64,000 nucleotides of DNA from Massilia sp. PDC64 (GCF_900101265.1 NZ_FMZS01000001.1:558001-622000); one strand, 5' to 3'. Shown: positions 9,123-19,282, counted from the first letter of the stretch. A program made the numbers and translations. The notes: generated from the sequence alone by a model not told the origin.

Positions 9123-9599
9123 TTACGTGACCGAGATAGACACGCCCATCAACGCCAGCACTTTATCCCACTGCCCTTTCGTCACCGGCGAAATGGACAA
9201 CCGGCTGCCCTTCTGCAGCAACACCATGTCTTCCAGCTCCGGCACCCCGCGCATCTCGGTCAGCGGCAGATAACGCCCTTCCGCCACCGCCGTCACGTCG
9301 ACGGAAATCCAGCGCGGCTGCTCGCGCGTCGCCTTCGGATCGAAATAATGACTCGCCGGGTCGAATTGCGACGCATCCGGATACGGGCCGCTCGCCACCT
9401 GCGCGATACCCGCGACGCCCGGCACGGCGCAACTGGAGTGATAAAACAGGACGCCGTCGCCGACTTCCATCTGGTCGCGCATGAAATTGCGGGCCTGGTA
9501 GTTGCGCACGCCGAACCACGCGACCGTCTTGCCGGGCGCTTCGAGGACGTCGGCGAAACTCACTTCATCGGGTTCGGATTTCATCAACCAGTAGCGCAT
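9123..9599 (-). CDS. EVE domain-containing protein
   Basis: 158 residues beginning MRYWLMKSEPDEVSF, with VAWFGVRNYQARNFMRDQMEVGDGVLFYHSS, the hallmark of EVE/PUA-like (thymocyte nuclear protein 1) domains that bind modified nucleobases. ATG 9599 was chosen because it gives the canonical family N-terminus; an in-frame extension to 9668 would run into the 6S RNA terminator. In betaproteobacteria this gene often follows the 6S RNA gene, as here. Its exact substrate is not known. Confidence 0.92.
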   Translation of the reverse strand: MRYWLMKSEPDEVSFADVLEAPGKTVAWFGVRNYQARNFMRDQMEVGDGVLFYHSSCAVPGVAGIAQVASGPYPDASQFDPASHYFDPKATREQPRWISVDVTAVAEGRYLPLTEMRGVPELEDMVLLQKGSRLSISPVTKGQWDKVLALMGVSISVT

Positions 9600-9642
9600 G
9601 CGCGGGTCTCCATTCGAGAAACACAAATGAGACAAATGAAAA

Positions 9643-9673
9643 AGCGGCTGCGAACTTATCGTACGCAACCGCT
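9643..9673 (-). terminator. ssrS: Intrinsic terminator of 6S RNA
   Basis: On the minus strand the arms AGCGGTTGCG and CGCAGCCGCT form a hairpin followed by TTTTTC. It immediately follows the last conserved pairing of the proposed 6S RNA. Confidence 0.8.
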
Positions 9674-9858
9674 TCGGAATATATCCCCGCCTGTGCCGTT
9701 TTTGCCGGCATCCCGAACCTGACGGCTCAAGGTGGTCGCGGTCAGCTCAGTTTCGGGTTCGTCGGACTAGCGACGATCGCGCCCACCAAACATGTTCCAC
9801 AACCTATGCGAAAGAATGGTTCAAGGAATATATGGCAAATCTCGAACACCGCAGGGTA
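9674..9858 (-). ncRNA. ssrS: 6S RNA
   Basis: Small RNA that binds sigma-70 RNA polymerase by mimicking an open promoter. Support is (1) context: it sits directly downstream of zapA, as in E. coli and many proteobacteria; (2) a promoter upstream; (3) a terminator downstream; (4) sequence elements resembling E. coli 6S in order: TGTTCG near the 5' end, CCTTGAACC, GTGG...GTTTGGTG, and CCACCTTGAGCC followed by GGTTCGGG near the 3' end. TATATTCC (5') pairs with GGGATATA (3') to close the rod. The length, about 185 nt, fits. The ends are approximate. Confidence 0.82.
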
Positions 9859-9864
9859 GACGGC

Positions 9865-9892
9865 AGTTTACTACGATGGCCGGGCATGTCAA
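9865..9892 (-). promoter_or_regulatory. Sigma-70 promoter of 6S RNA
   Basis: On the minus strand TTGACA (9887-9892) is separated by 16 bases from TAAACT (9865-9870). The predicted start is near 9858, just outside the zapA stop. Confidence 0.75.
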
Positions 9893-9904
9893 ACGTTTTT
9901 GGGT

Positions 9905-10216
9905 TCAGGCCAGGTTTTGGTCGCCCGAAAGTGCGGCATCCAACACGGTGTGCATCGCCTCGAGTTTCTGCTTGACTTCCAGGATCGTCAGGTCCGACAG
10001 GGGACCTTGCGGCGCTTTCACGGACAGGAATTCGGCCGCCACCGACAGCGCCGCCATCACGGCGATGCGGTCCGTGCCCTTGACCTTGCCCGAGTCGCGC
10101 AATGCGCACATTTTGCCGTCGAGATAGGCCACGGCTTCGCGCAGCGTCTTCTCTTCGCCATCGCGGCAGGCCAGGCGATAGGGCTGGCCCATGATGTTCA
10201 CGTCCAGTTGGATCAT
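9905..10216 (-). CDS. zapA: Cell division protein ZapA
   Basis: 103 residues. Starts MIQLDVNIMGQPYRLACRDGEEKTLREAVAYLDGKM, the canonical ZapA dimerisation head, followed by a long helix (DRIAVMAALSVAAEFLSVK) that makes the coiled coil. ZapA crosslinks FtsZ protofilaments at mid-cell. Its first codon overlaps the stop of the upstream coiled-coil gene (ATGA). 6S RNA lies immediately downstream. Confidence 0.95.
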   Translation of the reverse strand: MIQLDVNIMGQPYRLACRDGEEKTLREAVAYLDGKMCALRDSGKVKGTDRIAVMAALSVAAEFLSVKAPQGPLSDLTILEVKQKLEAMHTVLDAALSGDQNLA

Positions 10217-10440
10217 TGCGCGGCCTCGGCGTCGTCGGTCGTTTCGGGAGCGGGTTCGAGGTGCGCCAGCAGGGCTTCGACACGCTGCTGGGCCGCGATC
10301 AGCCGGTTCTTGAAGTCGACGTTTTCCGCGCTGAGCAAGGCGTTCGCCTGGCGCAGCAAATAGTTCTCGCTGCGCAGCGCCTGGGTCAACTGGGCGAGCC
10401 GGTCGATCTTATCGGAGAGGTCTTGGAATTCGGAAATCAT
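10213..10440 (-). CDS. ZapB-like / TIGR02449 coiled-coil protein
   Basis: 75 residues, almost entirely one coiled coil (ISEFQDLSDKIDRLAQLTQALRSENYLLRQANALL and following), ending in an acidic tail. It resembles the small coiled-coil proteins encoded upstream of zapA in beta- and gammaproteobacteria and probably acts with ZapA at the division ring. The start codon lies almost on the predicted transcription start, with no ribosome-binding site, so the message may be leaderless. Confidence 0.85.
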   Translation of the reverse strand: MISEFQDLSDKIDRLAQLTQALRSENYLLRQANALLSAENVDFKNRLIAAQQRVEALLAHLEPAPETTDDAEAAQ

Positions 10441-10445
10441 CCGTA

Positions 10446-10475
10446 ACTATAGGATCGAGTCGAATTTTTCGTCAA
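10446..10475 (-). promoter_or_regulatory. Sigma-70 promoter of zapB-like-zapA
   Basis: On the minus strand TTGACG (10470-10475) and TATAGT (10446-10451) have an 18-base spacer. Transcription would start at about the A of the ATG at 10440, predicting a leaderless transcript. Confidence 0.6.
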
Positions 10476-10682
10476 CAGGCGCGCGCTCGCGTGTGCGCCG
10501 CCGCCCCTGCCCGCGCCCGATCGTGCGCCCTCTGCAGAGCGATCGGTGCTACTCTCATATAGTTATGCGTTCATCAACCGCCGCCCGATCCCGTATCCGG
10601 CGGCGCGTCTTCCGCATTGTCCCAGATCGTCCGAATCGGTTGCGAAACCGCAAAAAAGTCCGTTAAAAGCCGGACACAGTGG

Positions 10683-10712
10683 CTTGAAATGCCAAATTAT
10701 CGTCCCTATAAT
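10683..10712 (+). promoter_or_regulatory. Heat-shock (sigma-32-type) promoter of groESL
   Basis: CTTGAAA (10683-10689), 14-base spacer, then CCCTATAAT (10704-10712) closely fits the sigma-32 consensus. TATAAT (10707-10712) could also serve as a sigma-70 -10 box. It overlaps the start of CIRCE. Confidence 0.82.
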
Positions 10713-10738
10713 TAGCACTCGTTAGTAGAGAGTGCTAA
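10712..10738 (+). promoter_or_regulatory. CIRCE operator (HrcA site)
   Basis: TTAGCACTC (10712-10720), nine bases, then GAGTGCTAA (10730-10738): a perfect CIRCE inverted repeat. HrcA binding here would repress groESL at normal temperature. It overlaps the -10 box, the position expected for a repressor. hrcA is not in the window. Confidence 0.96.
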
Positions 10739-10827
10739 CAAACCTTTCTACCCGCAGCGAGTCGATCACCAGGATGGCGCGCCGCGGTCTTGAGATAGCT
10801 CGTCAAACCAACTAAAAGGAGTTTTGC

Positions 10828-11118
10828 ATGAACCTTCGCCCATTGCACGATCGCGTGATCGTGAAGCGTCTCGACCAGGAAACCAAAACTGCGTCCGGCC
10901 TGATCATCCCCGATGCGGCCGCTGAGAAGCCGGACCAGGGTGAGGTGCTTGCCGTGGGCAACGGCAAAGTGCAAGAGAACGGCAACGTCCGTCCGCTGGA
11001 AGTGAAAGTCGGCGACCGCGTCCTGTTCGGCAAGTACTCGGGCCAGACCGTCAAGGTCAACGGCGAAGAGCTGCTGGTCATGCGCGAAGAAGACATCATG
11101 GCCGTCGTGGCCCAGTAA
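10828..11118 (+). CDS. groES: Co-chaperonin GroES
   Basis: 96 residues, [44 protein letters not shown], with the mobile loop and the C-terminal [14 protein letters not shown] intact. It forms the heptameric lid on GroEL. AAAGGAG lies upstream of the start. It is the first gene of the CIRCE-controlled operon, with groEL 36 bases downstream. Confidence 0.98.
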   Translation: MNLRPLHDRVIVKRLDQETKTASGLIIPDAAAEKPDQGEVLAVGNGKVQENGNVRPLEVKVGDRVLFGKYSGQTVKVNGEELLVMREEDIMAVVAQ

Positions 11119-12798
<1,680 letters not shown>

Positions 12799-12834
12799 TT
12801 CGCCGTACCCGCGCCGTACTCCGTCGCACCGAAA

Positions 12835-12866
12835 AGCCCGCAGGGTTCGCGCCCTGCGGGCTTTTT
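12835..12866 (+). terminator. Intrinsic terminator of groESL
   Basis: AGCCCGCAGGG (12835-12845) pairs perfectly with CCCTGCGGGCT (12852-12862), followed by TTTTTC. Confidence 0.93.
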
Positions 12867-12943
12867 CTTTGTCCGTCCGAACCGTGCGAGCTTCGAACCG
12901 CAGCCGCTGCATACTGGCGGCATCGAACGGAAGCGGAGGCACC

Positions 12944-13366
12944 ATGGCAGCAGTCAACCTGGACGAACTCGAACACGCGGCCCTCGTCGTCGACGATGGC
13001 GAAGGCCGCGCGAAAGCGCTCGTCGCGCGCGCGACGGGCATGATCCATTTGCTCAACGACGACTACATGGACGAGGAGGCGCCGCTGCCGGCCGACGCGG
13101 CGGCGGGCGACGCCGACTACGTGGCCGTGCCGCCCGCGAGCACGCTGGGCATCGGCGACCAGCTCGTGTTCCGCTTCGCGGCCACGCACCTCGCGGGCGA
13201 CCAGGCGGCGATCCACGACCTCGTCCGCACCGAGGACACGGACGGCTTCGAGCGCCTGCTCGACGAACGCGGCGCCACCGCATCGTGGCAACGCTTCCGC
13301 ACCCAGGAAACGCAGACGGCGCTGCGCCGCTGGTGCGACGAGCACGGGCTGCGGGTCAGCGGCTGA
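12944..13366 (+). CDS. Hypothetical protein, possibly UPF0158-like
   Basis: 140 residues, acidic, soluble. ATG 12944 is preceded by GCGGAGG. The C-terminal half (DLVRTEDTDGFERLLDERGATASWQRFRTQETQTALRRWCDEHGL) is reminiscent of the W-x-x-F...LxxWxxEHGL tail of UPF0158 proteins, but the match is by eye and weak. No signal peptide or catalytic motif. It overlaps the end of the convergent hydrolase gene by 11 bases. Confidence 0.65.
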   Translation: MAAVNLDELEHAALVVDDGEGRAKALVARATGMIHLLNDDYMDEEAPLPADAAAGDADYVAVPPASTLGIGDQLVFRFAATHLAGDQAAIHDLVRTEDTDGFERLLDERGATASWQRFRTQETQTALRRWCDEHGLRVSG

Positions 13367-14777
13367 CCCTCGCCGGATCGATGCGCCGGCCCGGTCGCGG
13401 CCGGCCGTCGACGAACGTGAGCGTGTCCACGTTGCCGTCGGCGTCCACGTCGAAGTGCAGGGTCGCGTCCTTTTCGCGCATGAAGAAATCGGCGTCGCCG
13501 GCCGGGATCAGCTCGACCGGCTCCGGACCGAGCGGCGGACCGGCCAGGGTCAGCACGTCGCCGCGGCGCTCGACGCGCAAGGTCACGTTCGACACGGCAT
13601 AGCTGCCCGTGTAGCGGTCGAACAGGGCCGTGTTGGCGGGGACGGCCGCGCGCTCGACCGGGCGCCAGTCTTCCCAGCCATATTCGGCCGCGATGGCGCG
13701 CATGAGTTCCGCGATCAGGGTGGTACCGTAATCGCCGTTCGTCAGGATCACGGCGCCCTGCCCCGTGCGCGTATAGGCCCATAGCAGCGCCTTGTAGCCG
13801 GCGTTCGAGCCGCTGTGGTGGAACACGGGTTCCTTGCCCGCGTGGTCCAGTTGGAAGCCGAGGCCGTAGTCGTCGCGCACGGGCGTGAACAGCATATCGC
13901 GTTGTTGCCTGGTCAGGAATGCGTGTCCGGTTTGCACCCTGTCCTGCAGCGCGATGGCAAAGCGGGCCAGGTCCGACGCCGTCGTCCACAGCCCGGCCGC
14001 TGCCTGCTCCGGGTAGCAATGCCAGCCGCCCGCGATTGGCGTGCCGTCCATTGCATGGCCCTTCGCGGCGCGCGGCGCCAGCGCGACGGGCAACATCGAT
14101 GTGAACAGCGAGTCGCGCATGCCGAGCGGCGCGAAGACCGTGGCGCGGGCCAGCGCATCGAACGGTCGCCCGGTCGTGTCGACGAGCACCTGCTGCAGCA
14201 CGCCATAGCCGAGACTGGAATACGCATAGCGGCTGCCGGGCACGGACCGGATCTCGGCCTTCGCCAACGCCTGCGGCAAGGTCGGACAAGGTTCCGCGGC
14301 CGGATAGCCGAACAGGTCATCCTCGGACACGCCGGCCGTATGACTCAGCAGCCCGCGCACCGTCACCGGATGCTGCGCCGTGAATGCATTCTCCGGCACA
14401 TGCCACCCGCGCAGCCGCGTATTCACGTCTGCGTCGAGATCGATGCGGCTCTTCACCGTGGCGACGGCGGCGACGGACTTGCTGATCGACGCGACCTGGA
14501 ACAGCGTCGCCGGCGTCACGGGCCGGCCGCTGTCCGCATCGGCCACGCCGTACGCGCGCGTCCACGCGATGCGGCCATAGTCGATGAAGGCGATGCTCAC
14601 GCCCGGCACGTGCAGGTCGCGCATGCGATCCACGAGGCGCATCGTGCGCGCGGGCGCGCCGCGCACGGCGACCGGCTCGCGCAGGCCGTTCTCGATGCGG
14701 GCTATGCGCGGATCGGCGGCCGCGTGCAGCGTCAAGGCGGCGGCCCACAGGCCGAAGAGCGTGCGTTGGACGTTCAT
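13356..14777 (-). CDS. Class C beta-lactamase-fold serine hydrolase, exported
   Basis: 473 residues with an N-terminal export signal. The SxxK nucleophile motif is S97-I-S-K100 and the second motif is Y186-S-S (usual form YxN). Later HHSGSNAGYKALL supplies the HxG motif. A C-terminal beta domain of DUF3471 type (LFDRYTGSYAVSNVTLRVERR) follows. Such proteins are esterases, D-aminopeptidases or peptidases as often as beta-lactamases. The helix after SISK looks about six residues shorter than usual (VATVKSRIDLDADVN). It starts 2 bases after the TonB receptor gene's stop, so they form one operon. Confidence 0.88.
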   Translation of the reverse strand: MNVQRTLFGLWAAALTLHAAADPRIARIENGLREPVAVRGAPARTMRLVDRMRDLHVPGVSIAFIDYGRIAWTRAYGVADADSGRPVTPATLFQVASISKSVAAVATVKSRIDLDADVNTRLRGWHVPENAFTAQHPVTVRGLLSHTAGVSEDDLFGYPAAEPCPTLPQALAKAEIRSVPGSRYAYSSLGYGVLQQVLVDTTGRPFDALARATVFAPLGMRDSLFTSMLPVALAPRAAKGHAMDGTPIAGGWHCYPEQAAAGLWTTASDLARFAIALQDRVQTGHAFLTRQQRDMLFTPVRDDYGLGFQLDHAGKEPVFHHSGSNAGYKALLWAYTRTGQGAVILTNGDYGTTLIAELMRAIAAEYGWEDWRPVERAAVPANTALFDRYTGSYAVSNVTLRVERRGDVLTLAGPPLGPEPVELIPAGDADFFMREKDATLHFDVDADGNVDTLTFVDGRPRPGRRIDPARVSR

Positions 14778-14779
14778 GG

Positions 14780-16906
14780 TCAGAACCTCGTTTCGAAAGC
14801 GGCCCGTACGCTCGGGCGCCGCACGTTGGTGACACGGTTGCGCAGCACGCCATCAAGTGTCGCGTAGCTGCTGTCGTTGACGAAGTCCGAGCCGAGCACG
14901 TTCACGGCCGTCATGCGCAGCTGCGACGTCGCGTCCAGCTTCCACGACGCGTAGATGTCGAGATCGCGCTGCGCGTGCAGATAGACGGTCTGGTTCGTGG
15001 ACACCCGCACGGTGCCGCCCTGGCGGAACCCGAAGTTGGCGCCGGCCGCCAAGCGGTCGCGCTGCCAGTCGGCGCCGAGGTTGGCGGACAGCGGCACCTG
15101 CTGGTCGAGCCGGTTGTCCGGCCCCGGCACCGCGTCGACGTGCGACCAGTTGCGCGCAACGTCGCCGCGCAGGTTCCACGTCCCCACGGGGAAATGTGTT
15201 TCGAGCTGGAGCGTGCGCGTCGTCGCGCTGCCGACGTTTTCCGGCTGCGACACCCAGCGCCCGCCGGCAGGATCGAAGCGGACCAGGTTGCGCGTCGTGT
15301 CCTCGATGCGGCGCTGTGACGCGCTTACCGAGAACAGCGCGCCCGGCGCCCATTCGCGTTCATAGGCGGCATCGATGGCGAGCGCCAGTTCCGGCTTCAG
15401 GTTCGGGTTGCCCTGTACGTCCGGCTCGACCTGGCTGTTGTTCACGGTCGTGTAGCGGTGCGGCAGCAGCGCCTCCATGCCGGGCGCCTTGTACGTGCGC
15501 GCGACGGCGAGGCGTACGCGATCGTTGCGCTGCCCCGGCAGCTTATACAACGTCTGGACGATGGGACTGAATACGCTCGACCACGATCGCGCGCTGCCGA
15601 AGCCCGCGCCCGCAGCGCGGATGCGCACGCCCTCCCAGCGCGTGCCGAGATAGGCCGACCAGGCGGGCGTCACCTGCCACTCGTCCTGCGCATACAAAGC
15701 CAGGCGCGTGACGGTACCCGTGTAGCGCTCGTCGCCGTGCGGGATGACGAGCGCGGGCTGCGTCGGATCGCGTTCGCGGCGCGAGTCGTCGCGGTGCGCG
15801 CGGCCGGCGTCCCAGCCGACGGCCAGCGCGTGGCCTTCCCACAGCGGCAAGGTCGCCTTGCCGGTCGTGCCGACGTCGCGGTCGTGCCCTGTCGAGTCGA
15901 TATCGCGGCGGAGTAACCCGACATCCGGATTGCCGCCCGCATCGCGGTCGCTGCCGTTGTCCGTGTAGCCGGCGGATGCATTGAACTTCGTCTCCAGCTT
16001 GCCGCCGCCCTCAAACGCATGCACCCACTCGAGCGCCGCGCGTGTCGACCCCATGTCGTTGTTCATGCGGATGTCCTGGCGCGGGTATGGCGCCGTCTCG
16101 CCCAGCCACGTCGTGGTCGGTGCGTGGACGCCGACGCGGAAGCGGTTCAATGTCGCGAGTCCCTCCAGCGCGAGCGTGTCGCCGCCGTCCAGTGTCCACG
16201 CGACCCGGGGCACGAGGCTCAAGGTCGCCAGATGGCCGTGCTCCCGGCCGGCCGTCGTGCGCACCAGGGTCGGGCGGCCGGCCGCGTCGAATCCTTCCTC
16301 GCGACCGGGCACGTCGCCATCGAAATCATTACGCATCGCCTCCAGCGCCAGCGAATACGAGAACCGGTCGCGCTTGTCCGCCAGCCGCAGGCTCGCGTTC
16401 GGGCTGCGCGTGTCCCGCCCGGCCTCGACGCCGGCCTTGAATTCGCGCTCCCTCGTCCTGACGACTTTCTTGAGCACGATGTTGATGGTGCCCGCGATGG
16501 CCTGCGTAGGCAGGTCAGCGGTGGCCGCGCGCCGCACCTCCACGCGCTCGACGGCATCGGGCGCCAGCGTGTCGAACGCGAACCCGGGCGGCATGCGTTC
16601 ACCGTCGACGAGCACCTGCGTGTAGCCGTTGCCCAGTCCCTGCATCCGCACCTCGCCGCCGCGCCCGGCGCTGCCGCTCACGGTCACGCCCGGGATCCGC
16701 TTGAGCGCGTCGAGCAGGTTCGTGTCGCCGTATTTCACGAGCTCCTCGTGACGGACGACGATGCGGGCCGAGGTGTCGTCGCGGCGCGGATCGTAGTCCG
16801 ACGCCTTGCCGCGCACGTCGACCTGGGCGGGTGGGCCTTCCTGCGCCAGGGCGGTGGCGGACACGATCAGGGAGGCAAGGAGGGCGCGGCGGTGAAGTGG
16901 CGACAT
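14780..16906 (-). CDS. TonB-dependent outer-membrane receptor, small type
   Basis: 708 residues, signal peptide at the N-terminus (SPLHRRALLASLIVSATALA). The plug domain (LLDALKRIPGVTVSGSAGRGGEVRMQGLGNGYTQVLVDGE, then VEVRRAATADLPTQAIAGTINIVLK) is followed by a 22-strand-type barrel, ending in phenylalanine (AAFETRF) as outer-membrane proteins do. It is shorter than, and unlike, the three receptors near 50-60 kb. The ligand is unknown. Its operon partner is a serine hydrolase, and a second hydrolase is transcribed divergently, hinting at uptake of a hydrolysed ester or peptide. Confidence 0.93.
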   Translation of the reverse strand: MSPLHRRALLASLIVSATALAQEGPPAQVDVRGKASDYDPRRDDTSARIVVRHEELVKYGDTNLLDALKRIPGVTVSGSAGRGGEVRMQGLGNGYTQVLVDGERMPPGFAFDTLAPDAVERVEVRRAATADLPTQAIAGTINIVLKKVVRTREREFKAGVEAGRDTRSPNASLRLADKRDRFSYSLALEAMRNDFDGDVPGREEGFDAAGRPTLVRTTAGREHGHLATLSLVPRVAWTLDGGDTLALEGLATLNRFRVGVHAPTTTWLGETAPYPRQDIRMNNDMGSTRAALEWVHAFEGGGKLETKFNASAGYTDNGSDRDAGGNPDVGLLRRDIDSTGHDRDVGTTGKATLPLWEGHALAVGWDAGRAHRDDSRRERDPTQPALVIPHGDERYTGTVTRLALYAQDEWQVTPAWSAYLGTRWEGVRIRAAGAGFGSARSWSSVFSPIVQTLYKLPGQRNDRVRLAVARTYKAPGMEALLPHRYTTVNNSQVEPDVQGNPNLKPELALAIDAAYEREWAPGALFSVSASQRRIEDTTRNLVRFDPAGGRWVSQPENVGSATTRTLQLETHFPVGTWNLRGDVARNWSHVDAVPGPDNRLDQQVPLSANLGADWQRDRLAAGANFGFRQGGTVRVSTNQTVYLHAQRDLDIYASWKLDATSQLRMTAVNVLGSDFVNDSSYATLDGVLRNRVTNVRRPSVRAAFETRF

Positions 16907-17100
16907 GGGACCCCGGCTGGTTGATTGTTCAATATGTTAGCCGGACTGTAGCATTTACATCCTCTCACGCGCAACTTTTACTTCCATTTGATAGCAATCT
17001 TAAATTCACTTTATGGGTAATAATTTTTACCAACCACTAACCATTCCTGTTCAGCATCTGCCATACTGCCGTTCACACATCGGCAACCAGGAAGGACATC

Positions 17101-18777
17101 ATGAAACGCATCGCATTGCTTGCGGCCTTCCTGGCCGCGCCCGTAGCAGCCTCGCCATCCACGCCTTCGCCGGAACGGCAGATCGACGCGCTGTTCGCCC
17201 CATGGACCCGGCCGGGCATGCCGGGCGCCGTGGTCGGCGTGATCCGCGACGGCAAGGTCGTGCTGACAAAGCGCTACGGGATGGCGGACATCGAGCGCGG
17301 CGTGCCGATGACGCCGGCCACCGAATTCGTCATCGGCTCGATGTCCAAGCAGTTCACCGCCTTCGCCATTCACCTGCTGGCAAAGGACGGCAAGCTGTCG
17401 CTCGACGACGACGTCCGCACGTGGCTGCCCGACGTGCCGGACTTCGGCAAGAAGATCACCATCCGCCACCTGTTGCACCACACGAGCGGATTGCGCGACT
17501 ACTTTGACCTGATGTCCATGGCGGGCCTGCGCCCGGGCGACGTCATCGCCGAGGACAAGGCGCTGGCATTGATCAGGCGCCAGCGCGCGCTCAACTTCGC
17601 GCCCGGCGACGGTTACTTGTACTCCAATACCGGTTATCTGCTGCTCGGGCTGATCGTGCAGCGCGCGTCCGGCAAACCGCTGCCCGAGTTTGCGCGCGAG
17701 CGCATCTTCGCGCCCCTCGGCATGAAACACACGCTGTTCCAGTCCGATAACTGCACGCTGGTACCCGGCCGCGCCCTGCCGTACGAGCCCGCCGATACGG
17801 GGGGCTACCAGTACGCGGCGGTCAACGTGGCAACGATCGGCGACGGCGGCGTGTTGACGACGGCGGGCGACCTGGCCCTGTGGGACCGCAATTTCTACGA
17901 TGGACGCGTCGGCGGCATGGACGTGGTCAGGCAGATGCAGGCCACCGGCGTGCTCAATGACGGCAAGCCGATCGAGTACGCGTCCGGCCTGTTCGCCCTC
18001 AGCTACCGCGGCTTGCGGCTGGTCGAACACAGCGGCTCGATCCGCGGCTATAGCAGCCAGCTGTGGCGTTTTCCCGACCAGCGTCTGTCGGTGATGGTGT
18101 TCGCCAACGGCGCCGACATCGATACGTACCTGGCCGTGCGCGGGATCGCCGACATGATCCTGGACCGCGTCCCCGGCGCGACGCCGGCTGCGCCCGCGGC
18201 ACCCGTGAAGACGTTCCAGGCGATCCCGTTCGACCCTGCGCGGCTGGATGCGCTGGTCGGCTATTATGCGACCTCACCGCAATCCGGCGCCACGTTCACC
18301 AGGGAGGGCGGCCGGTTGATGGCGGTCGGGAACGGCCTGCCGAAAATGCCTGTGTTCCCGTACGGCGAACGGAAATTCTTCGCCAAGGGAATCAATGCCC
18401 AGTTCACCTTCGACGCACCGGGCAAGGACGGCATCGTCGCGGGCGGCATCCTGCACTGGGGCGAGCAGGATATTCCCGCCACCCGCACCGCGCGTCCCAC
18501 GCCTTCCGCAGCCGAATTGAAGCGGCTCGAAGGCGATTTCTACAGCGACGAGCTGCACGTCCTGTATTCGGTCGCCGGCAAGGACGGGGACCTCGAGCTG
18601 ACCTATCCGGGCGGCACGGTCACGCTCGGTTTTAACGGCGAACGCGACTATGCCACCGGCTTCGGCACGCTCACCTACCAGTGCAACGCCGATGGCTGCA
18701 GCGGGTTCACGGTCAGCACGGAGAGAGCGAGCAACGTCCGGTTCAGACGGGTCGAACTGAATTCGTCCATTCGTTAA
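17101..18777 (+). CDS. Class C beta-lactamase-fold serine hydrolase, exported
   Basis: 558 residues with a signal peptide (MKRIALLAAFLAAPVAAS). Catalytic motifs S80-M-S-K83, Y174-S-N176 and VEHSGSIRGY (HxG) are all intact. About 150 C-terminal residues form an additional beta-rich domain (LDALVGYYATSPQSGATFTREGGRLMAVG). It is divergent from the TonB receptor; the 194 bases between them are AT-rich and should hold both promoters. AGGAAGG precedes the ATG. Substrate unknown. Confidence 0.92.
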   Translation: MKRIALLAAFLAAPVAASPSTPSPERQIDALFAPWTRPGMPGAVVGVIRDGKVVLTKRYGMADIERGVPMTPATEFVIGSMSKQFTAFAIHLLAKDGKLSLDDDVRTWLPDVPDFGKKITIRHLLHHTSGLRDYFDLMSMAGLRPGDVIAEDKALALIRRQRALNFAPGDGYLYSNTGYLLLGLIVQRASGKPLPEFARERIFAPLGMKHTLFQSDNCTLVPGRALPYEPADTGGYQYAAVNVATIGDGGVLTTAGDLALWDRNFYDGRVGGMDVVRQMQATGVLNDGKPIEYASGLFALSYRGLRLVEHSGSIRGYSSQLWRFPDQRLSVMVFANGADIDTYLAVRGIADMILDRVPGATPAAPAAPVKTFQAIPFDPARLDALVGYYATSPQSGATFTREGGRLMAVGNGLPKMPVFPYGERKFFAKGINAQFTFDAPGKDGIVAGGILHWGEQDIPATRTARPTPSAAELKRLEGDFYSDELHVLYSVAGKDGDLELTYPGGTVTLGFNGERDYATGFGTLTYQCNADGCSGFTVSTERASNVRFRRVELNSSIR

Positions 18778-18832
18778 GTTGCCGGGCAACACCACTTGGT
18801 TTAGACTGGTTCTTTACCTTTCGCTAACCGCC

Positions 18833-19282
18833 ATGTCCGCACGTCCGATCCGCCTGCTGAGCGCCACCCTCTTCGCCCTGGCCGCGCTCGCCGCCTGCAA
18901 GGGCGAAAAACCGGCGCCGCCGCCGAAGCCGGCCGTCGTCCAGGCCCCGGCAGCGCCCACGCGCACGCGCGACCAGGCGATCGCCGCACTGATGGCGCTG
19001 CCGGAACTCAAGACGTGGTCGGAGCAGATCGAAAAACGCTCGCACGGCGCGGCCCACGGGGCCGTCATCGAGGACGATCCGAACCCGCGCATCATCGAAG
19101 GCAAGAAGTATTACCAGCTGAGCTTCGTGGAAGACCGCAAGCAGAACGTGCACCGCCGCGCCAGTTTCCTCGTGGCGTATGAAGGCGACGACATCCTCGT
19201 CGAAGACCTGGACAATGACTCCGTGCAATCGCTGGCCGAATGGCGGCGCAATATCCGCAACGTCGAACTGAAGTCGCATTGA
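18833..19282 (+). CDS. Hypothetical lipoprotein
   Basis: 149 residues. The lipobox LAALAACKG puts the acylated Cys near residue 22, followed by a Pro/Ala-rich linker and a small folded domain (IIEGKKYYQLSFVEDRKQNVHRRASFLVAYEGDDILVEDLDNDSVQSLAEWRRNI). ATG 18833 was chosen because it gives a proper signal peptide. Function unknown. Confidence 0.82.
   Translation: MSARPIRLLSATLFALAALAACKGEKPAPPPKPAVVQAPAAPTRTRDQAIAALMALPELKTWSEQIEKRSHGAAHGAVIEDDPNPRIIEGKKYYQLSFVEDRKQNVHRRASFLVAYEGDDILVEDLDNDSVQSLAEWRRNIRNVELKSH

Larger units (their letters stand above)
10441..10827. other. Divergent intergenic region zapB-like / groES
   Basis: 387 bases between divergent genes. It holds the zapB-like promoter at one end and the groE promoter with CIRCE at the other. 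The middle (about 10480-10680) is GC-rich with no convincing ORF, RNA or repeat. Confidence 0.8.

Noticed and set aside
16941..16965. CTGTAGCATTTACATC upstream of the small TonB receptor as a HexR-like site
   Set aside because: The half sites are only five bases apart (TGTA-N5-TACA), so the spacing is wrong.
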